DNA from: JBBRTJ01 sp038244535 | GTDB taxonomy: Bacteria; Actinomycetota; Acidimicrobiia; Acidimicrobiales; Ilumatobacteraceae | DNA length: 44,369 nucleotides | Assembly (NCBI GenBank): GCA_038244535.1 | Contig: JBBRTJ010000017.1 | Span: 1-44,369 of the forward strand | Direction of reading: 5' to 3' | Shown: one piece after another, positions 15,316 through 23,925 of the stretch | Position numbering within the stretch: the first letter of the stretch is position 1 | Layout of the letters: every line of letters starts with the position of its first letter | Position numbers and translations under genes: made by a program | The notes under the pieces: model-generated | The model's input: only the letters and a program-made list of their open reading frames with translations | What the model was told of the DNA's origin: nothing | Databases searched by the model: none

Positions 15316-16675
15316 CCGGCTCCCGCTACGGGGCGGGCTCCGCTTGCGCATCGCTGCGGTGGCAGTGCTCGCCGTCGGTGTTGCCGCAGTCGTAGGAGCG
15401 CTGCTGCTGGTCGGTGTGCTGCGGTCCCGGCTCGACGCGGCGGCAACGACCGCGGCGAGTCTGCGCGCACGCGACGTTGCCGCTCTGGCCGCCGCTGGCA
15501 CCCTTCCGTCTCGACTGGCCCTGCCCGGTGAGGAGTCCGCCTTCGTGCAGGTCGTCGACCAGCGCGGCCTGGTCGTCGCCTCGACAGAGAACATCGACGG
15601 AGAAGCAGTCATCGTTGCTCAAAAGCCATCGGGTGCCCAGGTGCTCGTGTCGACGGTGAGGGTCGGGCCGCTCGATCAGACGATGCGGGTCGTCGCGTTG
15701 AACACAGACACCCCTGCGGGGGTGGCCTCGGTGTACTCGGGTGAAAGCCTTGTGGGGGCCCACGAGACGACTTCGGTGGTGGTCCGCCTCCTCGTCGTGG
15801 GTTTGCCGGTCTTGCTTGCACTTGTCGGCGCCGTCACCTGGTGGGCGGTCACTCGCACACTCAAGCCAGTCCGGGCGATCACCCGAACGATGGCTGACAT
15901 CTCCGCCACTGATCTGCATCGGCGCGTCCCGACGCCGCCGACACCCGACGAGATCGGGCTCCTCGCGTCCACCGTCAACGCCACACTCGCTCGTCTCGAG
16001 ACATCGGTCGAACGACAACGCCGCTTCGTCGCTGATGCGAGCCACGAGCTGCGTGGGCCACTTGCATCGTTGCGAGCGGATCTGGAGATCTCGATCACCC
16101 ACCCCGACCACACCGTGTGGGCCGACGTGGCCCGCGACACTCTGGGCGATGTCGAACGTCTTCAGGAGCTCACCGACGACCTGCTGCTCCTGGCCCGGCT
16201 CGACACGACCGGAACCCGACCCCACCAACCAGTCGACCTCGCCGCGATCGTGACCACTGCGGTCCTGGGAGTCCGACGCCGCGACCTCCTCATGACGACC
16301 GACGCGCCGATCGGATCGGCGATGGTCGATGGTGACCCAGATCAACTTCACCGAATGGTCCGCAACCTCGTCCACAACGCCGAAGAGCACGCCGAGCATC
16401 GCATCGACCTACGTGTGACCGTCGCTGACGACCATGTTCGCCTCAGCGTCGCCGACGACGGACCAGGCATCCCGATCGAGCTCCGTGACCGTGCGTTCGA
16501 ACGGTTCGTGCGGCTGGACACCGCCAGGACCCGTGACACTGGCGGAACAGGACTGGGGCTCGCCATCGTGCACGATGTCGTCGCCAACCACCATGGCACC
16601 GTCAGCATCGAGGACACGGTGCCTCACGGAGCCACCATCATCGTGACCGTCCCCCATCACGCCTGTCCTTCGTAG
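15305..16675 (+). CDS. Sensor histidine kinase of the adjacent response regulator
   Basis: A 456-residue membrane kinase. The first transmembrane helix is near residues 15-40 and is followed by an extracytoplasmic sensor region of about 110 residues. The second helix (VVRLLVVGLPVLLALVG) leads into HAMP and HisKA, with phospho-His in FVADASHELRGPLASL. The N box is NLVHNAEEHA, G1 is VADDGPGIP and G2 is TGGTGLGLAIV. The ATG at 15,305 is chosen because it overlaps the regulator stop and precedes a basic N-terminus. The ligand is unknown. The divergent secreted repeat protein is the obvious candidate output or partner. Confidence 0.94.
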   Translation: MGVDRLPLRGGLRLRIAAVAVLAVGVAAVVGALLLVGVLRSRLDAAATTAASLRARDVAALAAAGTLPSRLALPGEESAFVQVVDQRGLVVASTENIDGEAVIVAQKPSGAQVLVSTVRVGPLDQTMRVVALNTDTPAGVASVYSGESLVGAHETTSVVVRLLVVGLPVLLALVGAVTWWAVTRTLKPVRAITRTMADISATDLHRRVPTPPTPDEIGLLASTVNATLARLETSVERQRRFVADASHELRGPLASLRADLEISITHPDHTVWADVARDTLGDVERLQELTDDLLLLARLDTTGTRPHQPVDLAAIVTTAVLGVRRRDLLMTTDAPIGSAMVDGDPDQLHRMVRNLVHNAEEHAEHRIDLRVTVADDHVRLSVADDGPGIPIELRDRAFERFVRLDTARTRDTGGTGLGLAIVHDVVANHHGTVSIEDTVPHGATIIVTVPHHACPS

Positions 16676-17079
16676 GGGTCCGGATGATCGACGACACCCT
16701 GTTCGCTCAGCAGAGCGCGGCCCTTGAAGCTGAGGTGAAGTTGCTCCCCGACCACTCGGCGTGGCGTGCCCGCCGTTCGCTGGGGCCGTTCCGTCATCGG
16801 GCGAGGCAGGCGCGACGTCATCGTCCGCTGACGATGCGCCGCCAATGCTCGCCGTTGATGCAGCCATGGGTGGGATGCCTGAGAGGTGAGAGGCAGCCGC
16901 CGGGTGCCGGACTGCTGCGTGACGCGTCCCGGCCAGCGGACGCCTAGAGCCTCTCACGCGGCTGTTGCAGCGCTGTCGAGCAGGTACCGGCACCGGGCCG
17001 CGATGGGCGATGGTCCCTCCTCGTACATACCCCAGGCCGCGTCAGCCCCTGAGGTCATCTGCCGGCGACTGGGCCTCTG
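16676..17079. other. 404-bp gap with one doubtful small ORF
   Basis: Between two converging transcription units. Apart from the doubtful ORF at 16,684-16,947, it contains no credible coding sequence. GTGAGAGG near 16,885-16,893 can pair with CCTCTCAC near 16,951-16,960, a weak long-loop dyad. The remainder looks like eroded sequence. Confidence 0.5.
16684..16947 (+). CDS. Doubtful small ORF after the kinase gene
   Basis: An 87-codon ORF starting MIDDTLFAQQSAALEAEVKL, 8 nt after the kinase stop, with an AGGGG element in the gap. The first 45 residues look protein-like; the rest is Arg/Pro-rich and resembles out-of-frame translation. It may be the truncated remnant of a third gene in the two-component operon, or may not be a gene. 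Confidence 0.25.
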   Translation: MIDDTLFAQQSAALEAEVKLLPDHSAWRARRSLGPFRHRARQARRHRPLTMRRQCSPLMQPWVGCLRGERQPPGAGLLRDASRPADA

Positions 17080-19755
17080 TCAAGGCGACTCGCGGAGCAA
17101 CTCGATCGGGGCGTGGCGGCTGGACCGGAGGGCGAGTTGCGCGGCCACGGCGGTGGCGGTGAGGGCGCTGGCCGCGACGACGGCGAGGTAGCCCCAGGGG
17201 ATGGCGAGTGTCTCGGGCGGGGGGTCGAACACGCCGGTGAGGACGGTGACAAGCACGTGTGACAGCGCCCACGCGATCGCCGCGCCGGCGATCGTGCCGG
17301 TGATGGCCACGAAGCCGGCTTCGCCCCAGACGAACCCTGCTTGTTGGCGGTTGGTGGCTCCGAGGGCGCTTGTGATGGCGAAGGTGCGACGTCGTTCGGC
17401 GAGCCCGAGCCACAGCAGCAGCCCCGTGGCGGCGGCGACGAGGGCGAGCGCGAACCCCAGCTCGATCTTGGTGAGCCCGGCGAGATCGACTGCGGTGAGG
17501 CTCGATCCGATGATCTGGCGGCTGGTGTCGAGATCGGTGATGGCTGGTCCGGGACCTACCGCGTTCCGAGCTGCAGCGGCGACGTCGGTGCGGTGCTGCC
17601 CGCCGGTGTTGAGGAGGAATGCACCCACGGCGTCGGAGCCGGTCTTGTCGGCTACGTACGAGCCGTTGGCGATCAGGAAGCTGTCCTTCGGCGCCGTCGG
17701 GAACTCCTTGGCGACGCCGGCGAAGTGGAACGGAACGTCGACCAGGGCCTTGGTGCTCGTTTGCTGCAGGCGCAGCGTCAGCAGGTCGCCGGGCTGGAGC
17801 TGGAAGTCCTTGACCGTCTCGGCGCTCACCAGGATCGAGTCCGGTTTGGCGGCGAGCTCGGCCATGACGGACCGTGCGGTGCCGCCTTGGACGTAGGCGT
17901 TCTGGAAGTCGGTGGCTGCGATGATCGTGGCCGGGTTGACGCCGTACAGATCTTGGAGGTCCGTGCCGACGTAGGCGTAGCGGTGCTGGATGGTCTCGAC
18001 TGAGCGCACTTCGGGCAGGCCACGCAGTGTGGCCGTGCTACCCGGGCTGAGGTTCGCACCGGGGGCTGGGGTGACGGTGACATCGGCGCCGTTGGTGAGC
18101 AGCGCGTCGACTCGCGCCTGTTGGCGGTAGGTGGCATTGAAGATCGCGGTCGATGCGGCGAAGCCGACGGTGAGGGCCACAAGGGCGACGGCACGGGCGA
18201 TTGGTCGGCGTTGGCGTTGCATGGTGGCGGCGACCGTGTCCGACAACGGGCCGCTGGCGGGCCGCAGGGCCGCGCGTAACGGTCGCCTCCCGCGGGTGAG
18301 CACGAGGTGAGTGATGCGCCACGTGAGCAGGCCGGCACCGATCCACAGCAGCGCCGGTCCGAGCAGCGCCCAGTAGCTCACCGACACCGTGGGGACGCCT
18401 TCGACGGCTAGCACGAGGTGGTAGCCGTTCTGGCCAGCCAGCCAGACGACCACAGCCGAACCTGCGAGCAGGATCACGTCGAGGCCCCACCGCAACCAGC
18501 GCGGGGCCGGCGTGCGCGCCACCGAGCGACGCGACGTGTTGACGGTGATCTCGCGAGCGTCACGCCACGCCGGGTAGGCCACGGCAGAGAGCGCGATGAC
18601 CGCGCCCACGGTGCATGCCGCCACGGCCCATGTGACGCTGGTTGCGGTGTCGTTGCCGAACGCGGATGCTCCGAGCACTGCCCGGCCGACGATTGCGCCG
18701 AGCGCGAGTCCGAGGACCGAACCGATGACCGCAACCAGGACGCCTTCGATCGCGCCGAGGCGGACCAGGACGCGCAGGGTCGCACCTCGCAGGCGCAGCA
18801 GGGCCTGCTCTTGACGACGTCGCGTTGAGCCCGCGGCGGCAATGGCGACGGTGAGAAGCCCGGCGAGGATGGCGCCGGGGAGGCCGAGGAACAGGAACAG
18901 GATCTGCGCGTACAGCGCGTCGGATCGCGCCGCGGCCAGCGTCGCGCCGAGGTTGTCACCGACCGCGCCGCCACCCGCGAGGCGAGCTTCGAGGTTGTGA
19001 GCCATCGCCGCAACCTGGGTGTAGGCCGCGCTCGGGTCGCCGGGGAGCATGTGGTCCAAGCGGGCGTGAACCTGCTGGCTGACGAGCTCGGCATGGGCCG
19101 CCACGAGTGGGTCGAACACCTGGTGCCACTGAGCCAACGGCAGCACCACGATGTTGTCGGGCGGTGCGGTTGGTTGGGCCCCGATCGGTGACCCAACGGT
19201 CTGGAACAACGAGTCGGCCTGGGGCAGGTCGATCACGCCGGTGATCGTCACGTCGACGGCAGGAAGCCCCACTCGAGCGATGGAGACGGTGTCGCCGGGG
19301 GCGGCGTGGAGGTTGGCGGCGGTTTGCTGCGCGAGCACGGCACCGTTGTCGCTGCCCACCAGCGGCCGGATCGAGCCGGGGAAGCGGGTGCGGTAGTCGG
19401 CCGGAAAGCCGACCACTACTGCGGCTCCCGTGGACTGGGTCGTGGTGGCGCCTGCGGCGGTGGTGGAGGTGAGGCCTGGGCTGCGAGCGAAGCCGACCGG
19501 GACGGCGGCGACAACGTGCGGCTGGGTCTGTACCGCAGCCAACACGGCAGTTGGGTCGGCCGAGCCCTGCACGGCGACCTGCCAGTCGACGGCGGCACGG
19601 GTCGCGGCGCGGGCGGTCATCGTGGCCTTGGAGCTGGCGACGAAGGCACCGATGGACGCGAGGAGGCCGACTGCCAGTGCTACACCCGCGGCCGCGGCGG
19701 CTATGCGTCCGGTGCGGCGGGCGATCAGTGAACGGAACCAGGTCAGGCCGAGCAT
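17080..19755 (-). CDS. ABC exporter permease with two FtsX-type domains (MacB/LolC-like)
   Basis: An 891-residue permease. An N-terminal helix (RIAAAAAGVALAVGLLASIG) is followed by a large extracytoplasmic region. A first FtsX block of three helices lies at about 270-400, then further membrane segments near 420-490, a second extracytoplasmic domain, and a terminal FtsX block (LVAAATGLLLWLGLAERRR onward). The repeated core typical of FtsX (ALLRLRGATLRVLVRLGAIEG and ITSALGATNRQQAGFVWGEA) is present. Such permeases extract or move lipids, lipoproteins or peptides, or act by mechanotransmission. It overlaps the upstream ATPase gene by 13 nt and is the last gene of the cluster. Confidence 0.9.
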   Translation of the reverse strand: MLGLTWFRSLIARRTGRIAAAAAGVALAVGLLASIGAFVASSKATMTARAATRAAVDWQVAVQGSADPTAVLAAVQTQPHVVAAVPVGFARSPGLTSTTAAGATTTQSTGAAVVVGFPADYRTRFPGSIRPLVGSDNGAVLAQQTAANLHAAPGDTVSIARVGLPAVDVTITGVIDLPQADSLFQTVGSPIGAQPTAPPDNIVVLPLAQWHQVFDPLVAAHAELVSQQVHARLDHMLPGDPSAAYTQVAAMAHNLEARLAGGGAVGDNLGATLAAARSDALYAQILFLFLGLPGAILAGLLTVAIAAAGSTRRRQEQALLRLRGATLRVLVRLGAIEGVLVAVIGSVLGLALGAIVGRAVLGASAFGNDTATSVTWAVAACTVGAVIALSAVAYPAWRDAREITVNTSRRSVARTPAPRWLRWGLDVILLAGSAVVVWLAGQNGYHLVLAVEGVPTVSVSYWALLGPALLWIGAGLLTWRITHLVLTRGRRPLRAALRPASGPLSDTVAATMQRQRRPIARAVALVALTVGFAASTAIFNATYRQQARVDALLTNGADVTVTPAPGANLSPGSTATLRGLPEVRSVETIQHRYAYVGTDLQDLYGVNPATIIAATDFQNAYVQGGTARSVMAELAAKPDSILVSAETVKDFQLQPGDLLTLRLQQTSTKALVDVPFHFAGVAKEFPTAPKDSFLIANGSYVADKTGSDAVGAFLLNTGGQHRTDVAAAARNAVGPGPAITDLDTSRQIIGSSLTAVDLAGLTKIELGFALALVAAATGLLLWLGLAERRRTFAITSALGATNRQQAGFVWGEAGFVAITGTIAGAAIAWALSHVLVTVLTGVFDPPPETLAIPWGYLAVVAASALTATAVAAQLALRSSRHAPIELLRESP

Positions 19756-20417
19756 GGGACCCCCGTGGTCGTGAGGACACCGTCACGCATGGTCCAGTGG
19801 TCCTGGAGCCGTGCGGCCACGAGGGGGTCGTGCGTTGCGACGACGAGCGCCGCGTTCGTGGCGATCGACGCGCTGATCAGCGCATCGATCACGTCGACAG
19901 CGCTGGCGTGGTCGAGTTGCCCTGTGGGCTCGTCAGCGAACATCAGCCTCGGGTGACCGGCGAGCACGCGGGCTACTGCGACGCGTTGTGCTTGGCCACC
20001 CGACAGCTCGTCGGGGAGCTTGGTCGCGAGCGCCTCGAGACCGAGACGGGTCAGCGCGGCGAGCGCGGACAAGCGGGCGGCGGATGGGTGGTCACCCGCC
20101 AGCAGCAGTGGCAGTTCGACGTTCTCGACGACGTCGAGTGCAGGCACCAGGCTCGGTGATTGAAAGATCACCCCGATCGGGCCGGGCCTCAGGCGGGGCG
20201 CGTCGGCCAACGCAGGCCACTCGATGCTGCCCGATGTCGGTTGGTCGAGTCCGGCGAGGAGGTGGAGCAACGTCGACTTCCCCGACCCGCTCGAGCCCAC
20301 GATGGCGATGTGCGCGCTCGGCACGATCGAGCAGCTCGTCGAGTGCAACGCGTCGACAGCCGACGCTCCCGTTCCGAAACATCGCGTGATCGCGTTCGCA
20401 ATGACGAGCGGGGCCAT
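19743..20417 (-). CDS. ABC transporter ATPase, LolD/MacB type (second)
   Basis: A 224-residue ATPase with Walker A GSSGSGKST, Q-loop FQSPSLVPAL, signature ELSGGQAQR, Walker B LMFADEPTGQLD and switch His in ATHDP. It is the LolD-like class that partners FtsX permeases. Start is ATG 20,417, sharing one base with the previous stop (TGATG); GTG 20,420 is the alternative. Two different ATPase genes precede one double-FtsX permease, so the exporter may use an ATPase heterodimer. Confidence 0.92.
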   Translation of the reverse strand: MAPLVIANAITRCFGTGASAVDALHSTSCSIVPSAHIAIVGSSGSGKSTLLHLLAGLDQPTSGSIEWPALADAPRLRPGPIGVIFQSPSLVPALDVVENVELPLLLAGDHPSAARLSALAALTRLGLEALATKLPDELSGGQAQRVAVARVLAGHPRLMFADEPTGQLDHASAVDVIDALISASIATNAALVVATHDPLVAARLQDHWTMRDGVLTTTGVPCSA

Positions 20418-21076
20418 CACGCCACCTTGCCGTCGACGAGGCGGATCTCGCGGTCGCACGCCTGGGCGACTGCAGGGCTGTGGGTCACGACGACGACGGC
20501 ACCACCGGTGGCGGCGTGGGCGCGGAGCACGTCGAGCACGTGGACCGAGAGCGCAGTGTCGAGCTCACCGGTCGGTTCGTCGGCGAGGACGACCGAAGGG
20601 CTGTTGGCCAGGGCGACCGCTAGCCCGGCCCGAGCGGTCTCTCCACCCGACAGCTGCGATGGACGGGCCGTGGCGCGTTGGGCCAAGCCGAGGTTCGCGA
20701 GCAGGGTGAGGACCGCCGGCTTGTCGGCGCGTGCGGCCAGGCGCTGGGCGATGGTGACGTTGTCAATCAGGCTCAGCGCGGGAAGGAGGTTGCCGTGCTG
20801 CAGCAGCACCCCGATGGATCGGGCTCGCAGCGCGGCGCGTTCGGGCTCTAATCGCCTGGTCATGCGCTCACCGGCGATGGTCACGACGCCGCCATCGGGT
20901 TCGTCGATCCCGGCTAGGCAGGCCAGCAGCGTTGACTTCCCCGAACCCGACGGGCCCGTGACCGCCACCATCTCGCCGGGGTTCACGACCATGGAGACAC
21001 CCTGCAACGCCATCGTCTCGTCGTCGCCGACGTGGAAGAACCGGTACAGGCGATCCGCATCGACCAAGGCGGTCAT
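20417..21076 (-). CDS. ABC transporter ATPase, LolD/MacB type (first)
   Basis: A 219-residue ATPase with Walker A GPSGSGKST, Q-loop-like LLQHGNLLPAL, signature QLSGGETARAG, Walker B VVLADEPTGELD and switch His in VTHSP. The signature departs from the usual GGQ(Q/R)QR at its third to fifth positions (GGETAR), unlike its neighbour, hinting at an asymmetric pair. The start ATG overlaps the lipoprotein stop by 4 nt (ATGA), so production is coupled. Confidence 0.92.
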   Translation of the reverse strand: MTALVDADRLYRFFHVGDDETMALQGVSMVVNPGEMVAVTGPSGSGKSTLLACLAGIDEPDGGVVTIAGERMTRRLEPERAALRARSIGVLLQHGNLLPALSLIDNVTIAQRLAARADKPAVLTLLANLGLAQRATARPSQLSGGETARAGLAVALANSPSVVLADEPTGELDTALSVHVLDVLRAHAATGGAVVVVTHSPAVAQACDREIRLVDGKVA

Positions 21077-21762
21077 CGCGACCACCGCAGCGAGTCGGTC
21101 ACCGTGCGCCACGGGTCCACGTTGTCGCTGCCCGCGGGGCCAGCCAGCGTGACCGTGAGCAGCCGACCGGCGTTCCAGAGCTCGTAGCGCTCGACGTCGA
21201 GCGTTGCCACCTTGCCGGTCACCGGGTTCACCGCGCTCAGCGCCGAGTAGGTCGTGAGGATGGCGGGACCCGCCGTGCGAGCCACGGTGGTGATGGCCCG
21301 CAACACGAACTCGGGTTGGCGGGCCAGGATCGGCACGTCGATGGCTCGCACCGATGCTTCGGTGGGCGCGGTGGGCGTCGCCGCCAGCGTGATGACCGCC
21401 GAGTTGTACTTGTCGGTGAAGGTGGTCGTGGCCTCGGCGTCGGTACGAGCCCAACCCTCTGGCACGCTGATCGTGTAGCCGCCTCCAGCGGGTGTGAACG
21501 CCACGAACGCCTGCGTGTCGGGGATGTCGCCGGGTGGGTTCACCTCACGTTGAGCAGTGGTTGTGGTCGTGGTCGCTGCCGGGCCGGTCGTGGCGGCTCC
21601 CGACGACGTCGAGCCAGTCGGCGTTCCTGCGCTTGTTGTCGACGCGGAACGCACCGACGTCGACCTCGTGACCGCCTTCGACGATGACGACGCACACGCA
21701 ACGAGGCCGACGAGGCCCGACACGAGCACTGCTGACAGCGCTCTTGATGATGGGATGGACAT
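21073..21762 (-). CDS. Lipoprotein with LpqN/PsbP-like domain, exporter-associated
   Basis: A 229-residue protein with a lipoprotein signal peptide (lipobox LVAC near residue 23). A Ser/Thr-rich linker with a run of Thr extends to about residue 70. A compact domain follows, with the opening FTPAGGGYTISVPEGWAR typical of actinobacterial LpqN/PsbP-like lipoproteins. It would be anchored on the outer face of the membrane. By gene order it is the extracytoplasmic partner of the ABC exporter encoded immediately downstream. The ATG at 21,762 is well placed before the signal peptide. Confidence 0.82.
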   Translation of the reverse strand: MSIPSSRALSAVLVSGLVGLVACASSSSKAVTRSTSVRSASTTSAGTPTGSTSSGAATTGPAATTTTTTAQREVNPPGDIPDTQAFVAFTPAGGGYTISVPEGWARTDAEATTTFTDKYNSAVITLAATPTAPTEASVRAIDVPILARQPEFVLRAITTVARTAGPAILTTYSALSAVNPVTGKVATLDVERYELWNAGRLLTVTLAGPAGSDNVDPWRTVTDSLRWSR

Positions 21763-21779
21763 GTGGTCGACCTCGCTGC

Positions 21780-21795
21780 TCTCGTGTAGACGAGA
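21780..21795. promoter_or_regulatory. Short dyad upstream of the lipoprotein-exporter genes
   Basis: tctcgt and acgaga are separated by gtag, 18 nt upstream of the lipoprotein ATG, inside the 154-bp gap after the kinase gene. The position suits an operator or a 5'-leader hairpin. No matching second copy was found in the window. Confidence 0.35.
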
Positions 21796-21916
21796 CGCTA
21801 CGAGGGGTTGGGTAAAGCCCGGGGGCGGTGCAGGTAAGGGTACGGCAAGACCACACGATGAGGCCCTGACGACGTCCTGTCGCCCGGAGACGGCCTCTCA
21901 GGCGTGGGCTGGGCAG

Positions 21917-23215
21917 CTACGCGACGACTTCTGGCTCACCGAGGAGCACGATGTCGAAGCGCGGATGGGGACCAGGCCGTGCGCACATGAGGCGGCCGCC
22001 TTCGGCCTCGACCAGGCTGCGGGCCAGTGCGAGGCCGATGCCGTGAGAGCCACCGCCGGGGAGGCCACGGCGAACGAACATCGCCGATGGATCGGCGATA
22101 CCCGGTCCTTCATCGCTCACGCTGAGCGTGACCGACGACGCCCCCGCCATCACAGCGAGGGTCACGGGTCCAGCGCCGTGCTGGACGGTGTTGTCGAGGC
22201 ACACGTCGAGCACGTGCTGGAGAGCGCTGGTCGACACGCGCAGGAGCACGGGCGCTGGTGGCACGTCGACTCGCAGCGCTCGTGCCTGACCGGCCAGCGC
22301 TCCGCGCCACCGGTCGGCGGCGGCAACCACCACGGTGGCGAGGTCGATCTCGGCCCGATCAGGTGGTGTGTCGCGAGCAAGTTGCAGCAGGGAGTCGATG
22401 GTGTGCTCGAGGCGGTCGACGTCGCTGAGCGCCTCGGCGAGGATCTCGTCGGGGTCCGCTCGCGGGGCGGCCCGCTCCGTCTCGAGGGCGAGACGCAGGC
22501 TGGTGATGGGGGTGCGTAACTGGTGCGAGGCATCAGCAGAAAAGGCGCGCTCGCGAGCAAGGACCTCGTGCAGTCGCGCGGCCGTCGTCGCCAGTGCTTC
22601 GGTGGCCTGGTCGATCTCGGCGATGCCGGATCGCTGTCGGTCGACGGCGAAGGTGCCGTACCCGAGTTGAACTGCGTCATCGCGAAGACGGTTCACGGGA
22701 CGGCTCAAGCGGCGCGCGGCGAGCGCGCCGACGCCGGCAGAAACGGCGAGGGCAACGCCGGCGATGCCGGCGAGGGTGAGCCATGCCCGATGGGTGCGGC
22801 CGTCGATGAGTGACGTCGGCTCGGCGGCCCGAACCGCGCCGAAGACCTGTTCGTTGGCGCTCACCGGGACTGCTACCACCAGCTCGTGTGCACCGGTGTG
22901 CCGCCGAGACGTGCCGAGCGCAATCGCCTCCTGGACGGCCGCGTCGGCAATGGCCGGCCCGTTGCCCGCTCGGAGCTGTCCGGCAGCGTCGAAGTACCCG
23001 ACCGTGATCGTTGCGCTGTCAAAGGTCAGATCGATGGGGTCGGTTGCGTCCCCGGCGGCCGACACCTGCGCGCTGGCGACCGTCGATGCTTGGACGAGCT
23101 CGAGGACGGCGTCGTCGTGGTTGCGGGCCCTGATCAGCACCGCCAACGGCGCTCCGATCACCACGATGGCCACGAAAGCGGCGAGCATCGTGGCTGCCAG
23201 CACCCGGTTCCTCAC
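21917..23215 (-). CDS. Sensor histidine kinase without an adjacent response regulator
   Basis: A 432-residue membrane kinase. The N-terminal helix (VLAATMLAAFVAIVVIGAPL) is followed by a sensor region of about 110 residues. A second helix (WLTLAGIAGVALAVSAGVG) and HAMP lead to HisKA with FSADASHQLRTPITSL. The N box is LDVCLDNTVQHG, G1 is VSDEGPGIA and G2 is GGSHGIGLALA. The GTG at 23,215 overlaps the stop of a small upstream ORF by 4 nt. Kinases of this type normally follow an OmpR-type regulator gene, and none is present here, so it is orphaned or has lost its partner. It lies upstream of the lipoprotein-exporter cluster on the same strand and may control it. Confidence 0.9.
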   Translation of the reverse strand: MRNRVLAATMLAAFVAIVVIGAPLAVLIRARNHDDAVLELVQASTVASAQVSAAGDATDPIDLTFDSATITVGYFDAAGQLRAGNGPAIADAAVQEAIALGTSRRHTGAHELVVAVPVSANEQVFGAVRAAEPTSLIDGRTHRAWLTLAGIAGVALAVSAGVGALAARRLSRPVNRLRDDAVQLGYGTFAVDRQRSGIAEIDQATEALATTAARLHEVLARERAFSADASHQLRTPITSLRLALETERAAPRADPDEILAEALSDVDRLEHTIDSLLQLARDTPPDRAEIDLATVVVAAADRWRGALAGQARALRVDVPPAPVLLRVSTSALQHVLDVCLDNTVQHGAGPVTLAVMAGASSVTLSVSDEGPGIADPSAMFVRRGLPGGGSHGIGLALARSLVEAEGGRLMCARPGPHPRFDIVLLGEPEVVA

Positions 23216-23379
23216 GCGGGCTCGTCGACCCCGTGGGCATGGGTAGCGCGACGCACGCGGCTCGGCGCCGTGATCCACAGCGCAAAGGCGACCGTGCAGC
23301 ATCCGGCGGCAAACAGCGCCACGAGGGGAGGGGGCGGCCGCAGGGGTCGTCCTGCTCTCATCGGCGCGAGGGCGATCAT
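23212..23379 (-). CDS. Possible small membrane protein upstream of the orphan kinase
   Basis: A 55-codon ORF beginning MIALAPMRAGRP, with one hydrophobic segment (LVALFAAGCCTVAFALWI) and a short basic tail. Its TGA overlaps the kinase GTG by 4 nt (GTGA), suggesting translational coupling. ATG 23,361 is an alternative start. It could be a small sensor partner, or a fragment left when an upstream response regulator gene was lost. Confidence 0.4.
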   Translation of the reverse strand: MIALAPMRAGRPLRPPPPLVALFAAGCCTVAFALWITAPSRVRRATHAHGVDEPA

Positions 23380-23464
23380 CTCGTCGAGGTTAAGGAGCCG
23401 AGGTCGACCGGCTGAGGTGCAAACGGTTAGCGCTGTGCCAGCAGTTGGCAAAACCTTTCTTCCC

Positions 23465-23758
23465 GGATCCGCCGTCGCCTGGGTTGGCCGCTACGCCTAC
23501 GTCTCCGTCGACGCACTGATGCTCGGCCACGTGCTCGTCACGCTTGGCTGCACCCGAGCCATCGAGCTGGACATCAACGGGACCTGGCCCCCCTTCCTCA
23601 CGTTCGCCACCACGACCGCCGGTACCCGAACCGGGGTCTTTCTCGACCGACGCATAGGGGGCAGCACCAACCGCTACCTCACCGGCTCCACCAAAGAGTT
23701 CTTCGCCATGTTCGACACGAGCACCACCACGAACGCCACGATCCTCGATCCGTCCTGA
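23465..23758 (+). pseudogene. C-terminal fragment of a phosphodiester glycosidase (NAGPA-like) gene
   Basis: The frame from GSAVAWVGRY to the TGA at 23,756-23,758 encodes 97 residues. They resemble the end of actinobacterial phosphodiester-glycosidase-domain proteins: AMELDIN-like (TRAIELDINGTWPPF), then a loop and RYLTGSTKEFFAMFD. The upstream two thirds of such a gene is absent, since the region before it is the antisense of the kinase operon, and no start codon with a ribosome site is present. A relic rather than a functional gene. Confidence 0.6.
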
Positions 23759-23763
23759 CCCGA

Positions 23764-23925
23764 ACAGTGGTGGGTCGCCAGCAGCCCGGAGTCGTCCGCT
23801 CGCAGTGGCTCTCGACCACAGTCCGTATCCGCAATGAGCTACTTGGGGTCCCGGTCGACGTCGTCCCCGCGGGAGGCCTGCTCGATCGGGACTCCGACAT
23901 CCGACGCGAGGCCATCGTCCTGTGA
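23764..23925 (+). pseudogene. C-terminal fragment of an MNT nucleotidyltransferase (MntA-like)
   Basis: The frame ending at TGA 23,923-23,925 reads LLGVPVDVVPAGGLLDRD and then DIRREAIVL. This is the typical end of the small MNT-domain nucleotidyltransferases paired with HepT. The catalytic GSxARG and DxD part is missing; only about 50 codons survive next to the glycosidase fragment. Its stop overlaps the HepT-like start by 4 nt (GTGA), which preserves the ancestral operon junction. Confidence 0.6.
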
